DNA of 64,000 nt from Flavobacteriaceae bacterium (GTDB taxonomy: Bacteria > Bacteroidota > Bacteroidia > Flavobacteriales > Flavobacteriaceae), in NCBI GenBank assembly GCA_026710085.1, contig JAPORT010000095.1, positions 1 through 64,000 on the forward strand, in the 5' to 3' direction. The notes under the pieces were generated by a model. The model was given only the letters and a program-made list of their open reading frames with translations. It searched no databases and was not told where the DNA came from. Below are positions 55,194 through 64,000 of this stretch, one piece after another; position 1 is the first letter of the stretch, and every line of letters begins with the position of its first letter. The translations under genes were made by a program, and so were the position numbers.

Positions 55194-56156
55194 TTAAATT
55201 TTGTATTTTTTTTCGAGCCATTCTATGATGAATGCCATCTTATTCTCTGGACATGAATCTAAATCTTGCAAATTCAAAAAGAGTTTCTTTTTTCTGTTGC
55301 TTAGATAACTCAATTTAAACTTAAGCCAATGAATAGGTTTTTTATAGTGTCTAAAATGAATGAGTTGATAATCTTGTACGATGATGCAGGTGTTATTTTT
55401 TATTTCTAAGTGATTTGCAACTCCCTGAGTCAAAAACTGCTCTTTGTTCCGAAATTTATGTTTGATATTATTCAACTCAAGGTTTGGGTTTTTTAAAAAG
55501 AATGATTTTAAAGTTGATACGCGCATTGGAAAGGGAGTATGGTGAAACTTGAAGAGTTTTTCAAATCCAATGATTTTTGCGCTTTTTTCTTGTGCTAAGA
55601 CATAACTAGGTTGGGGTTTTCTTTTCCTCACTTGGAATTTTTTATAAAAAATATGCTCTTTAAATCTCTTCCACTTTCCTCGAATAACTGGTTTTCCATC
55701 AATAAAAAAATCCGTTGCGAAAGTTTGTTTAAGTAATAAAACATCGTCATTGAAATAAATAAAATGTTCTGCTAATCCGGGTATTTGGTATAGTTTCGTT
55801 TCAATACTTATCGAGTTGAATGTCGGTAAAAAAGAAATGTCTTTATTGAAAATAGTTTGATGATCAATCAATTTTACTTTTAAATAAGATATATGGTCGC
55901 TAGATCTTAAAAATGGAGGTATTTGCTTACCAGTTACGATAAAAATATAACGAATAAAAGGAGCATATTTTAAGATAGAATGAACGACATATTTTACCTC
56001 TTGGAGGTTTTTACCACTCGATTTGACTTTTAATTTAGTTGACTCGTTATTTTTTAACAAATAAGATTCAATGGCTTTTTGTCGTTTAGAATCCTCGGAG
56101 TCAACCCATGTTATGACGGCATCGATAGGAACCGTTATCTTTTGTGGAGTTGCCAT
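55194..56156 (-). CDS. Stealth-family glycan phosphotransferase
   Basis: A 320-residue protein with the Stealth conserved regions: CR1 IDAVITWVDSED near the N-terminus, CR2 VKYVVHSILKYAPFIRYIFI, CR3 LPTFNSISIETKLYQIPGL with FIYFNDDVLL, and a His-rich CR4. Known members add hexose-1-phosphate to capsule polysaccharides, and the family also includes the GlcNAc-phosphotransferase of animals. It is divergent from the GT2 gene and likely belongs to a small surface-glycan locus. Confidence 0.88.
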   Translation of the reverse strand: MATPQKITVPIDAVITWVDSEDSKRQKAIESYLLKNNESTKLKVKSSGKNLQEVKYVVHSILKYAPFIRYIFIVTGKQIPPFLRSSDHISYLKVKLIDHQTIFNKDISFLPTFNSISIETKLYQIPGLAEHFIYFNDDVLLLKQTFATDFFIDGKPVIRGKWKRFKEHIFYKKFQVRKRKPQPSYVLAQEKSAKIIGFEKLFKFHHTPFPMRVSTLKSFFLKNPNLELNNIKHKFRNKEQFLTQGVANHLEIKNNTCIIVQDYQLIHFRHYKKPIHWLKFKLSYLSNRKKKLFLNLQDLDSCPENKMAFIIEWLEKKYKI

Positions 56157-56432
56157 ATTGAGTAAACCAAAGTTTTAAAACAAATTCATTTTTGATGATT
56201 CCAAACTAAAATAAGTCAATTCTAGATTAGAATAACTTTAATAAAGTGACATTACAATGCAAAGAAACATGGAATTTTTAAACTAAATTGCGCTGAATCA
56301 ACAAACTTTTGTAATCTCATTAGAGATTGGCTCTAGCCTTGTTTATGGTTAATGATGTCCCCCAATGAATACAACCATGGTGTTTTAGAATGTAAGCTGA
56401 AATAACTTGTACCGTCTATATTCTTTTTTGCT

Positions 56433-57242
56433 TTGAAAATTTCAGTAATCATAACTACATACCAGTCTCCAGAATGGTTGGAAAAAGTAATCTGCGGATA
56501 TTTAAATCAGACACATCGTGATTTTGAACTAATAGTTGCTGATGATGGATCGGACGCAATAACGGCTCAAGTCGTTGAAAAATATTTAGGTAATGGAATT
56601 CCAATAAAGCATGTTTGGCAGGCAGACAAAGGATTCAGAAAAACTAAAATTTTAAATAAAGCCATTGTCAAAGCTCATTATGATTATTTGGTTTTTTCTG
56701 ATGGGGATTGTATTCCTAGAAAAGATTTTTTATCGGTTCATGCTGCCGATGCCACGAAAGGACGATTTTTATCTGGAGGGTACATCAAACTTCCAATGAG
56801 TACTAGCCAAGCTATCACACTTAGGGATATTCAATCAAATCGATCTTTTTCAAACGTTTGGTTAATTTCTAATGGAATATACAACCCTAAATTGCTATTA
56901 AAATTATTGATTCCAAAATATGCATCACCTATCGCTAATCGATTAACACCAACAAAACCAACTTGGAATGGCCACAACTCTTCTGGATGGAAAGAAGACA
57001 TCATTAAAACCAATGGTTTTGATGAACGAATGGAGTACGGTGGTCTAGACCGTGAATTAGGAGAAAGACTTGAAAATGCTGGAATCAAGGGCAAATGTAT
57101 TCGATATCGAGCAATATGTATTCATTTAGATCATAAACGAGATTACAAACGTTCAAAAGCAATGGAATTAAACAATAAAATTCGACATCAAACACGCTCA
57201 AAATCAAAAGTCAAAACCAATTATGGAATTATAAAATTTTGA
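56433..57242 (+). CDS. Family 2 glycosyltransferase
   Basis: A 269-residue GT-A fold enzyme starting at a TTG (MKISVIITTYQSPEW). Motifs are VADDGSD, KGFRKTKILNKAI, the DGD metal motif in FSDGDCIPRKDF, and a C-terminal galactosyltransferase-like block GLDRELGERLENAGI. The nucleotide-sugar and acceptor are unknown. Followed after 180 bp by the GXM-like gene on the same strand. Confidence 0.9.
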   Translation: MKISVIITTYQSPEWLEKVICGYLNQTHRDFELIVADDGSDAITAQVVEKYLGNGIPIKHVWQADKGFRKTKILNKAIVKAHYDYLVFSDGDCIPRKDFLSVHAADATKGRFLSGGYIKLPMSTSQAITLRDIQSNRSFSNVWLISNGIYNPKLLLKLLIPKYASPIANRLTPTKPTWNGHNSSGWKEDIIKTNGFDERMEYGGLDRELGERLENAGIKGKCIRYRAICIHLDHKRDYKRSKAMELNNKIRHQTRSKSKVKTNYGIIKF

Positions 57243-57422
57243 AACCCAGAATGAAATGATTGCTATTTCTTCATCGTTTTAAAACAAGACTTTCTATTCA
57301 TTGAACATACCTAAAAACGCTATTATTTTTAGAATTCTATCCTATCAGAATAACAAAAAAATGAACCACTTTAAAAAATTTTCTTTAATTGCGGTATCAA
57401 ACAAAATATTTGGTGGTCATAG

Positions 57423-57968
57423 ATGAAACTTGATTTTCAAGCCTTAGTAGATTCAAATCCGAATCAATGCTCTTTGAAAGAGTATGAATACATCGGGAGG
57501 CTAATCAAAGAATATAGCCCTGGAAATGTACTTGTTTTTGGAGCTGGTAGGGATGGTCCCTATTGGATAAAAATCAATCATGGAGGACAAACTTGGTTTT
57601 TTGAAAATGACAGAAGATGGATTCGAAAAGTTAGAAAGATGAATCCGGATATTTTAATTGAAAAAGTTAAATACACCACCAAACGAAGAGAATGGAAGAA
57701 AATTATTGATAATCCACAAAAACTCACTATTAAATTACCCAATATAGCTTATCAATTGAATTGGGATGTTATTTTTATTGATGCACCAAGGGGTAATAAA
57801 GACAAAAGGCCCGGCCGTATGCAAAGCGTTTATACGGCTTCAAAATTGAAATATAAACACATTTTATTACATGATTGTGATCGAGAGGTCGAACGCGAGT
57901 ATTTTTTAAAATATATTGGAAAACCTAGCCATATAGTCGATAAATTATACCATAAAGTCGCCCACTAA
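57423..57968 (+). CDS. GXM/IRX15-like (DUF579) polysaccharide methyltransferase family protein
   Basis: A 181-residue protein whose motifs match the DUF579 family: VLVFGAGRDGPYW followed by NHGGQTWFFEND (SAM-binding region), DVIFIDAPRGNKDKRPGRM with SVYTASKL, and LLHDCDREVEREYF. Plant members methylate glucuronic acid side chains of xylan at O-4 or affect xylan; bacterial homologues are few and uncharacterised as far as I know. No signal peptide or membrane helix, so it would act on cytosolic precursors. The GT2 and Stealth genes beside it suggest a methylated surface glycan. Reaction inferred. Confidence 0.75.
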   Translation: MKLDFQALVDSNPNQCSLKEYEYIGRLIKEYSPGNVLVFGAGRDGPYWIKINHGGQTWFFENDRRWIRKVRKMNPDILIEKVKYTTKRREWKKIIDNPQKLTIKLPNIAYQLNWDVIFIDAPRGNKDKRPGRMQSVYTASKLKYKHILLHDCDREVEREYFLKYIGKPSHIVDKLYHKVAH

Positions 57969-58077
57969 ATTTTATCATTCATACATTTTAAATTCAATCA
58001 TTAGAGCTGAAGAATTATCATCCCACCAGAACTTGGAAATTTAATTTGAGATTTTTGGATTAAATTGCATCAAACTA

Positions 58078-58770
58078 ATGGGTATTTTAAAATCTTCAAT
58101 TCTCAGAAAGGTGGCCATGGCCCTTTCAGGTCTGTTTTTGGTGGTTTTTCTAATACAGCACTTTACCATCAATTTTTCATCGGTCATTAGTCCATCGACT
58201 TTCAATCAATGGTCTCATTTCATGGGTTATCATGGGTTGGTACAATTTGTATTGCAACCGATTTTAATTTTTGGTATTGTTTTTCACTTTGTGATGGGTT
58301 TTATTCTTGAAATTCAAAACAAAAAATCTCGAGGTGTTCCTTATGCCCAATTTAAAGGAAGTAAAAATGCTTCTTGGGTATCGAGAAACATGATTATTTC
58401 AGGCGGTGTCGTATTATTGTTTTTGGTGTTGCATTTTATTGACTTTTGGATACCAGAAATGGAACACAAATATGTGGAAGGAAGCATGTTTAATGCTGAA
58501 TTAATTGATGAACAAAGGTATTATGAAGAATTAGTCCATAAATTTGAACCGTATTGGCGAGTGATCGTTTATGTCTTGTCGTTTGTCTTTTTATCCATGC
58601 ATCTGTATCATGGCTTTTCATCCTCATTTCAAACCCTTGGGTTGAAAAATTCAGTTAAAAAATCGTTGCTTTTAGTCACTAGGGCGTTTGCTATTGTGAT
58701 ACCTTTGGGTTTTATAGTGATCGCACTGTATCATCATTTATTTTCGGTGCATCATTTACCTTATCCATAA
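58078..58770 (+). CDS. sdhC: Succinate dehydrogenase cytochrome b558 subunit
   Basis: Membrane anchor of complex II, 230 residues with five hydrophobic segments. The b558-family start SILRKVAMALSGLFLVVFL is present, and helix-located His residues (QHF, MGYHG, VLHFID, MHLYHGF, ALYHHLF) can bind two haems. Passes electrons between SdhB and menaquinone. First of sdhCAB with 46 bp to sdhA; no sdhD, as usual in Bacteroidota. Confidence 0.93.
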   Translation: MGILKSSILRKVAMALSGLFLVVFLIQHFTINFSSVISPSTFNQWSHFMGYHGLVQFVLQPILIFGIVFHFVMGFILEIQNKKSRGVPYAQFKGSKNASWVSRNMIISGGVVLLFLVLHFIDFWIPEMEHKYVEGSMFNAELIDEQRYYEELVHKFEPYWRVIVYVLSFVFLSMHLYHGFSSSFQTLGLKNSVKKSLLLVTRAFAIVIPLGFIVIALYHHLFSVHHLPYP

Positions 58771-58816
58771 GGATTATTTTTCGATGTATTAGTTCTAGTT
58801 TTCATGAAAAATCAAA

Positions 58817-60841
58817 ATGAGTACGGCCGTTAAAACAGAGTTTCAATTATCTTCTGGAGTGCCTCAAGGGCCTCTTTCAGAAAAGTGGACAACTCATAAA
58901 AGTAACATTCGGTTGGTCTCTCCAGCCAACAAAATGAACATCGATATTATAGTCGTTGGTACGGGGTTAGCTGGTGGATCGGCAGCTGCTACATTGGCCG
59001 AATTAGGATATAATGTCAAAGCATTTTGTTTTCAAGACTCTGCGCGTAGAGCGCATTCCATCGCTGCTCAAGGAGGGATTAATGCGGCAAAAAATTATGT
59101 TGGTGATGGCGATTCCATTTATCGATTGTTCTATGATACGATTAAAGGAGGAGACTACAGAGCTCGAGAAGCCAATGTTTATCGCTTGGCCGAAGTGTCT
59201 TCAAATATTATCGATCAGTGTGTGGCTCAAGGAGTTCCATTCGCTAGAGATTATGGAGGCCTACTAGATAATCGATCCTTTGGAGGAGTGCAAGTTTCAA
59301 GAACATTTTATGCCAAAGGCCAAACGGGCCAACAATTGCAATTGGGATGTTATTCTGCTCTCAATCGACAAATTGCAAGAGGAAAAGTCAACATGTATTC
59401 CCGACATGAAATGATGGAATTGGTCATCATCGATGGAAAAGCTAGAGGGATTATCGCTCGTGATTTAATTACTGGAGAAATTCAAAGACATTCTGCCCAT
59501 GCTGTTGTGATTGCTTCGGGAGGTTATGGAAATGTCTTTTATCTATCAACCAATGCTATGGGAAGTAATGTTTCAGCTGGTTGGAAAATTCATAAAAAGG
59601 GAGCCTTTTTTGCCAATCCTTGTTTTACACAAATCCATCCAACATGTATTCCAGTCAGTGGAGATTACCAATCAAAACTCACATTGATGTCCGAATCTCT
59701 TCGTAATGACGGTCGCATTTGGGTCCCAAAGAAATTAGAAGATGCTCAAGCCATTAGAAAGGGAAAAAAATCACCAGAAGATATTCCAGAAAATCAACGA
59801 GATTACTTTTTAGAAAGACGCTATCCAGCATTTGGAAATTTAGTGCCTCGAGATGTTGCGTCACGAGCTGCTAAAGAGCGATGTGATGCCGGTTATGGTG
59901 TTAATGTGACGGGGGATGCTGTATTTCTTGATTTTCAAAGTGCCATCGAACGCTATGGAAAAGAACAAGCTCATCTCAAAGGTTTGGATGAAAACAATCC
60001 AGAAGTAACGATGAAACTCGGCAGAGAAGTGGTTCAAGCCAAATATGGCAACTTATTTCAGATGTATGAAAAAATAGTCGATCAAAATCCATACGTGACC
60101 CCCATGAAAATCTATCCAGCGGTCCATTATACCATGGGTGGGGTATGGGTCGACTATAATTTGATGACCACCATTCCAGGTTGCTTTTGTATCGGAGAAG
60201 CTAATTTTTCAGATCATGGAGCCAATCGATTGGGAGCCTCTGCGTTAATGCAAGGATTGGCTGATGGTTATTTTGTGCTTCCCTATACCATTGGGGATTA
60301 TTTAGCCGATGATATCCGAACAGGTCCTATTTCCATTGATTCAAAAGAATTTGAAAAAGCCGAACAACATGTCCAATCACAAATCGATGAGTTAATCCAT
60401 CAAAAAGGGTCCAAAAGCGTTGACTATTTTCATAAAAAACTAGGACGCCTTATTTGGGATTACTGTGGCATGTCTCGAAACGAAAAAGGACTTCGAGAAG
60501 CTGTTGAAAAAATCAAAGAATTGCACCAAGATTTTCAAAAAAATGTTTTTGTGCCTGGAAGAGCCAATGAGTATAATGAGGAATTGGCTAAAGCCTGTCG
60601 AGTTGCCGATTTTTTTGAATTAGGTTTGCTGATGGCCATTGATGCTCTTGACCGGACCGAATCTTGTGGAGGGCATTTTCGAGAAGAATCTCAAACGCCA
60701 CAGGGAGAAGCACGAAGAGATGATGAACATTTCATGTATGTAGCAGCTTGGGAGTATACTGGAAAACCAACCAGCCCCAAACTTCATAAAGAGGAACTAA
60801 TATATCATGATATTGAAGTTAAATCAAGATCATACAAATAA
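58817..60841 (+). CDS. sdhA: Succinate dehydrogenase flavoprotein subunit
   Basis: A 674-residue FAD protein that oxidises succinate to fumarate. Contains [19 protein letters not shown], the FAD-attachment region [17 protein letters not shown] with the His, [10 protein letters not shown], and [13 protein letters not shown]. The long B-type (fumarate reductase-like, menaquinone-linked) form of Bacteroidota. Followed 15 bp later by sdhB. Confidence 0.96.
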   Translation: MSTAVKTEFQLSSGVPQGPLSEKWTTHKSNIRLVSPANKMNIDIIVVGTGLAGGSAAATLAELGYNVKAFCFQDSARRAHSIAAQGGINAAKNYVGDGDSIYRLFYDTIKGGDYRAREANVYRLAEVSSNIIDQCVAQGVPFARDYGGLLDNRSFGGVQVSRTFYAKGQTGQQLQLGCYSALNRQIARGKVNMYSRHEMMELVIIDGKARGIIARDLITGEIQRHSAHAVVIASGGYGNVFYLSTNAMGSNVSAGWKIHKKGAFFANPCFTQIHPTCIPVSGDYQSKLTLMSESLRNDGRIWVPKKLEDAQAIRKGKKSPEDIPENQRDYFLERRYPAFGNLVPRDVASRAAKERCDAGYGVNVTGDAVFLDFQSAIERYGKEQAHLKGLDENNPEVTMKLGREVVQAKYGNLFQMYEKIVDQNPYVTPMKIYPAVHYTMGGVWVDYNLMTTIPGCFCIGEANFSDHGANRLGASALMQGLADGYFVLPYTIGDYLADDIRTGPISIDSKEFEKAEQHVQSQIDELIHQKGSKSVDYFHKKLGRLIWDYCGMSRNEKGLREAVEKIKELHQDFQKNVFVPGRANEYNEELAKACRVADFFELGLLMAIDALDRTESCGGHFREESQTPQGEARRDDEHFMYVAAWEYTGKPTSPKLHKEELIYHDIEVKSRSYK

Positions 60842-60856
60842 CTTCTTAATAGTTAA

Positions 60857-61591
60857 ATGAATATAAAACTCAAAATTTGGCGACAAAAAAATGCAGCATC
60901 CAAAGGAAAATTTGAAAAGTATGCATTGAATGAAATCAATCCAGAAATGTCTTTTCTTGAGATGCTTGATGTACTCAATGAACAACTTATTTCTTCTGGA
61001 GAATCTCCAGTAGCTTTTGATCACGACTGTCGCGAAGGAATCTGCGGAACCTGTTCCTTATTCATTAATGGAAGAGCTCATGGCCCTGATCGATTTGTAA
61101 CGACTTGCCAGTTGCATATGCGACGTTTTAAGCATGGAGATACGATTACCATTGAACCTTTTCGAGCGAAAGCTTTTCCTGTGATTAAAGATTTGGTGGT
61201 CGATCGTACTTCCTTTGATCGAATACAACAATCTGGAGGTTTTATAAGTGTTAATACTTCAGGCAATACGCAAGATGCCAATGCGATCCCCATTCCTAAG
61301 GAAGATGCTGATTTATCCTTTGAAGCTGCTGCATGCATCGGTTGTGGAGCATGTGTTGCTGCTTGTAAAAACGCTTCTGCTATGTTATTTGTATCGGCAA
61401 AAGTATCGCAATATGCATTGCTGCCACAAGGACAAGTGGAATCAAAAAGACGGGTAAAAAACATGGTCGCTCAAATGGATGAAGAAGGCTTTGGTAATTG
61501 CACCAATACAGGAGCCTGTGAAATAGAATGTCCCAAAGGGATATCACTTGAAAATATTGCTCGAATGAATCGAGAGTTTCTATTGGGGTGA
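60857..61591 (+). CDS. sdhB: Succinate dehydrogenase iron-sulfur subunit
   Basis: A 244-residue subunit with three Fe-S clusters: [2Fe-2S] in [11 protein letters not shown] and the following VTTC, [4Fe-4S] in [12 protein letters not shown], and [3Fe-4S] region with [17 protein letters not shown]. Relays electrons from FAD to quinone. Last gene of the operon. Confidence 0.96.
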   Translation: MNIKLKIWRQKNAASKGKFEKYALNEINPEMSFLEMLDVLNEQLISSGESPVAFDHDCREGICGTCSLFINGRAHGPDRFVTTCQLHMRRFKHGDTITIEPFRAKAFPVIKDLVVDRTSFDRIQQSGGFISVNTSGNTQDANAIPIPKEDADLSFEAAACIGCGACVAACKNASAMLFVSAKVSQYALLPQGQVESKRRVKNMVAQMDEEGFGNCTNTGACEIECPKGISLENIARMNREFLLG

Positions 61592-61605
61592 TTGTAAAGG
61601 ATTTG

Positions 61606-62019
61606 TTATCCGCACGATCCCAAATGAAATTTGGTTTTTAGTTTTGTTTCTAAAAATCGAAAATCTTTGCGTGAAAGACTATGTTTAAATAATCGTATTT
61701 TTCTTTTTTGGTCGATGATTTCGATATAATAGGGAGTAAATTGCACATGTTTTAAATCGCTGAAGTTAATTTTTCGGGATTTGAAAAAAGATCGTTTCAT
61801 CAAATAATTTTCATGGTACAAAACATATCCTTTTTGTATTTTATGAATCAACTCAACAAAACAGAAGATAACGTAAGAAAGATAAAGCGATAATAAATAT
61901 TGAGGTAAATAATTTTGATTCCAAACGATGACTAGTAGAATGAGCCATAACAAATACAAAATCAGTAAATTAAGTAAAAACCTTTGTTTGAAGTATATGA
62001 CAATCGTATCCAAATGCAA
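61606..62019 (-). CDS. Small membrane protein with PH-like C-terminal part
   Basis: A 137-residue protein with two hydrophobic segments in the first 65 residues (FLLNLLILYLLWLILLVIV and LLSLYLSYVIFCFVELI), then a charged C-terminal region (KRSFFKSRKINFSDLKHVQF) similar in pattern to bacterial PH-like domains. No family assigned with confidence. Convergent with sdhB; the stops are 14 bp apart. Confidence 0.6.
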   Translation of the reverse strand: MHLDTIVIYFKQRFLLNLLILYLLWLILLVIVWNQNYLPQYLLSLYLSYVIFCFVELIHKIQKGYVLYHENYLMKRSFFKSRKINFSDLKHVQFTPYYIEIIDQKRKIRLFKHSLSRKDFRFLETKLKTKFHLGSCG

Positions 62020-62137
62020 CGTGATGATTCAAAGATCCCTAACCTAATATGGTATCAAAATCAAACCAAAGTATTGTGGAAACAAGTTCCAAGTTTATTA
62101 AAAATCAAAAGTATCGAATCCCTCATTCAAATCAAAA

Positions 62138-62926
62138 ATGACGCATTTAAAAGTGTCGATTGTTCAGATGAATATCGATTGGCATTCCGCCAAATCGAAT
62201 TGCCATAGAATTGAAGGTTTATTGTCTGAACAAAATCTTGAAACGGATTTGATTGTTTTACCTGAAATGTTTAATACCGGTTATAGTATGCAGCCGCAAA
62301 AAATCGCAGAATCAATGGATGGCGACACCATTAACTGGATGCAAAAAATGGCTAAAAAGTATTCAGCTGTAATCTGTGGAAGTTTGGCCATTTCAGAAGG
62401 CAATCAATATTATAATCGATTGGTATGGATCGATTCAGATGGAGAAAAACACGTTTACGACAAAAGACATCTCTTTAGTTTGGCAGGAGAACGGAGGGTT
62501 TATTCTTCGGGAACCAATCAAGGAATTTGGAATTATAAAGGGTGGAAAATATGCACTCGAATTTGTTATGATTTACGTTTTCCAGTATGGTGCCGTAACA
62601 CTCAAGATTATGATCTCATCATCTTTGTGGCTAATTGGCCTCAACCAAGGAACAATGCATGGCGGACATTATTAAAGGCGAGAGCCATGGAAAATATGTC
62701 CTATTGCATCGGTGTCAACAGAATAGGAACAGATTTCAATGGGTTGAGTTATTTGGGACTTTCTGGAATTCATGATGCTTTGGGTGAGCGAATGACACCA
62801 AAAATGATTGAAAAAGAAGAGATTGCCACCGTTGAATTAGATAAAGTAAAACTCAATTCACTAAGGAATCGGTTGGGGTTTCTAAAAGATCGAGATCGGT
62901 TTGCGATACATGAAACTGTTCATTGA
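62138..62926 (+). CDS. Omega-amidase / nitrilase-family hydrolase (YafV/Nit2-like)
   Basis: A 262-residue carbon-nitrogen hydrolase. The Glu-Lys-Cys triad is visible: Glu in LPEMFNTGY, Lys in YDKRHLFSLAGE, Cys in RICYDLRFPVW. This wording fits omega-amidases that hydrolyse 2-oxoglutaramate in methionine salvage and metabolite repair. Cytosolic. Its 3' end overlaps the convergent Ig-like gene by 74 bp. Confidence 0.9.
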   Translation: MTHLKVSIVQMNIDWHSAKSNCHRIEGLLSEQNLETDLIVLPEMFNTGYSMQPQKIAESMDGDTINWMQKMAKKYSAVICGSLAISEGNQYYNRLVWIDSDGEKHVYDKRHLFSLAGERRVYSSGTNQGIWNYKGWKICTRICYDLRFPVWCRNTQDYDLIIFVANWPQPRNNAWRTLLKARAMENMSYCIGVNRIGTDFNGLSYLGLSGIHDALGERMTPKMIEKEEIATVELDKVKLNSLRNRLGFLKDRDRFAIHETVH

Positions 62927-64000
62927 ACTCCCAATTAGCCCTTAGTTCAAGGGTATCGGGATGATAAATAACTTGTTCGGGCTGAATTTTCTTTAAAAAA
63001 TTTCCAGTGTCCCAAATTTCATTATTATTTTGATCTTTGACCAGTCGAACAAAGTAGGTTCCTGGTAAAAGATACTGAAACACATAGCTTTCATCTTCTG
63101 GATTTTTAACCACAGATCGAACGAGTTCTCCTTGATTATCGACGAGTTGTAAAATATAATGAAGTTCAGAATCGGCAATCACATTAACTGTAATGGTACC
63201 ATATTCTTCAAGTCCTATGGATTTGACGGATAGTTCAAGAGTATCATGAGTTGCTTCAAAATAATCAACCAAAGCCCCCGGATGGAGATGAATTTGGTAT
63301 TGATCATTGGGCGTGACTTCAAAATTGAAAGAAACTTTATGTTTATTTGGATCAATCATAGCTTGATACGGCACAAGAGCCGTGTCAATGTCAAAAATGC
63401 GGATCAGAGTTGTATCGATGGCGACAATAGGGCGATTGGCATATAAATCAAATGTTTTATTGAGATGGATGGTACTGACTGTTAGTTGATTAATGACGAG
63501 AGAGTCTTCTGCTGGATTCGTAAAACGTAAGGTTCTTGTGATGAGGGAATCTTTTTGAAAAAATTGAAATTTTAATGAATCGAGTTCAGCTCCTTTGAAC
63601 CAATAATACAACGAATCGGTTTCATTAGGTTGGGTGATTATTGATTCAAAAGTATTTGGCACATCACTGATCATCTCCATCATTTGGTCGGACCATTGGC
63701 CATAGTATCCTTGTAATATCAAATGATGATTGTAAAATTCGGGGAGAGCCCAGGAAAAATCAATGATTTCTTCAAAAATTTTCAAATTCACGACAGAATC
63801 TTTTGGAAGTTCGACAAACTGGGTATGAAATCCAATTTTGTCTTGATTTTGATCAAACAAAAAATTAGCGTTTTGATCTTTAAGAGCAATAAGCTGGTAT
63901 TTTCCTTGACTTAGATTTTGAAATTTATAATAAGTGCTATCGAGTGTGTTGGCAACGTATAGGGGTTTTTCTAAATAAATAATAGAATCGGTATAGGTCG
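62853..64000 (-). CDS. Ig-like (SbsA/Big_5-type) surface protein, 5' part outside window
   Basis: The minus-strand frame is open from 64000 through a TTG at 63860 to its stop at 62853, so the gene enters from the right edge (about 380 residues visible). It has the motifs of a Bacteroidota family of Ig-like surface lipoproteins: LSQGKYQLIALKDQN, FDQNQDKIGF and later GTYFVRLVKDQNNNEIWDTG, with Asp/Asn-rich loops that may bind calcium. The signal sequence lies outside. Shares 74 bp with the convergent hydrolase gene. Confidence 0.75.
   Translation of the reverse strand, partial: TYTDSIIYLEKPLYVANTLDSTYYKFQNLSQGKYQLIALKDQNANFLFDQNQDKIGFHTQFVELPKDSVVNLKIFEEIIDFSWALPEFYNHHLILQGYYGQWSDQMMEMISDVPNTFESIITQPNETDSLYYWFKGAELDSLKFQFFQKDSLITRTLRFTNPAEDSLVINQLTVSTIHLNKTFDLYANRPIVAIDTTLIRIFDIDTALVPYQAMIDPNKHKVSFNFEVTPNDQYQIHLHPGALVDYFEATHDTLELSVKSIGLEEYGTITVNVIADSELHYILQLVDNQGELVRSVVKNPEDESYVFQYLLPGTYFVRLVKDQNNNEIWDTGNFLKKIQPEQVIYHPDTLELRANWEFNEQFHVSQTDLDLLETPTDSLVN

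Noticed and set aside
61984..62208. 74-aa plus-strand ORF before the omega-amidase gene
   Set aside because: It overlaps the hydrolase start in another frame and has no coding character beyond length.

Overview
The window is chromosomal DNA from an AT-rich member of the Bacteroidota (Bacteroidetes). The evidence is lineage-typical families (GLPGLI proteins, IPExxxVDY protein, DUF4301, b558-type SdhC, long PurF, Cys-rich FeoB partner), the gene order acpP-fabF-rnc-IPExxxVDY-pyk, and repeated matches to the Bacteroidota -7 promoter box TAnnTTTG just upstream of starts. I cannot place it below phylum level with confidence. Most of the window is ordinary housekeeping DNA with several accessory patches.

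Layout. 1-2862: 5' part of a single-polypeptide restriction-modification enzyme (nuclease, helicase, start of an adenine methylase) running off the left edge. 2987-6086: DUF4301 protein, then a vitamin-type cluster (YkoF-like thiamine-binding protein, PnuC-type transporter, NadR-like kinase). 6730-10239: very large surface lipoprotein of Ig-like (BIG2) domains followed by DUF285/BspA repeats, with a nine-G tract in its 5' coding region. 10623-12615: phosphopantetheinyl transferase and adenosylhomocysteinase, divergent. 12642-19628: four GLPGLI genes (one broken by a single stop codon), a small secreted protein and a TonB-receptor-like barrel. 19684-20097: IS30-family remnant. 20151-21276: rplU, rpmA, DoxX. 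21562-24860: dTDP-rhamnose operon. 24918-29446: pyk, IPExxxVDY, two RNase III-like genes, fabF, acpP. 29539-33550: purN, rnhA, pfkB-type kinase, purF. 33599-34237: superoxide dismutase. 34609-40904: AddAB-like helicase-nuclease pair. 41117-44819: small basic ORF with a strong terminator, a lipoprotein, a ThuA-like protein, a CrtI-type desaturase. 45126-47564: tRNA-Asn, RseP protease, SCO copper chaperone. 48198-50654: feoA, feoB and a Cys-rich partner. 50704-53288: MFS transporter and a patch of small unknown or decayed genes. 53715-57968: aminopeptidase P and a small glycan locus (Stealth transferase, GT2, plant GXM/IRX15-like methyltransferase). 58078-61591: sdhCAB. 61606-64000: membrane protein, omega-amidase-like hydrolase, and a partial Ig-like lipoprotein running off the right edge.

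The most unusual observation is the pair of RNase III-like genes (26869-27955). Both lack a dsRNA-binding domain. One keeps three of the four metal-binding positions; its neighbour has lost all four but occupies the canonical rnc position after fabF. This suggests a heterodimeric, half-dead RNase III. Next in interest are the poly-G tract (likely phase variation of the giant lipoprotein), the GLPGLI/barrel cluster of unknown function, and a bacterial relative of plant glucuronoxylan methyltransferases. All domain calls are by reading motifs; no database search was run.
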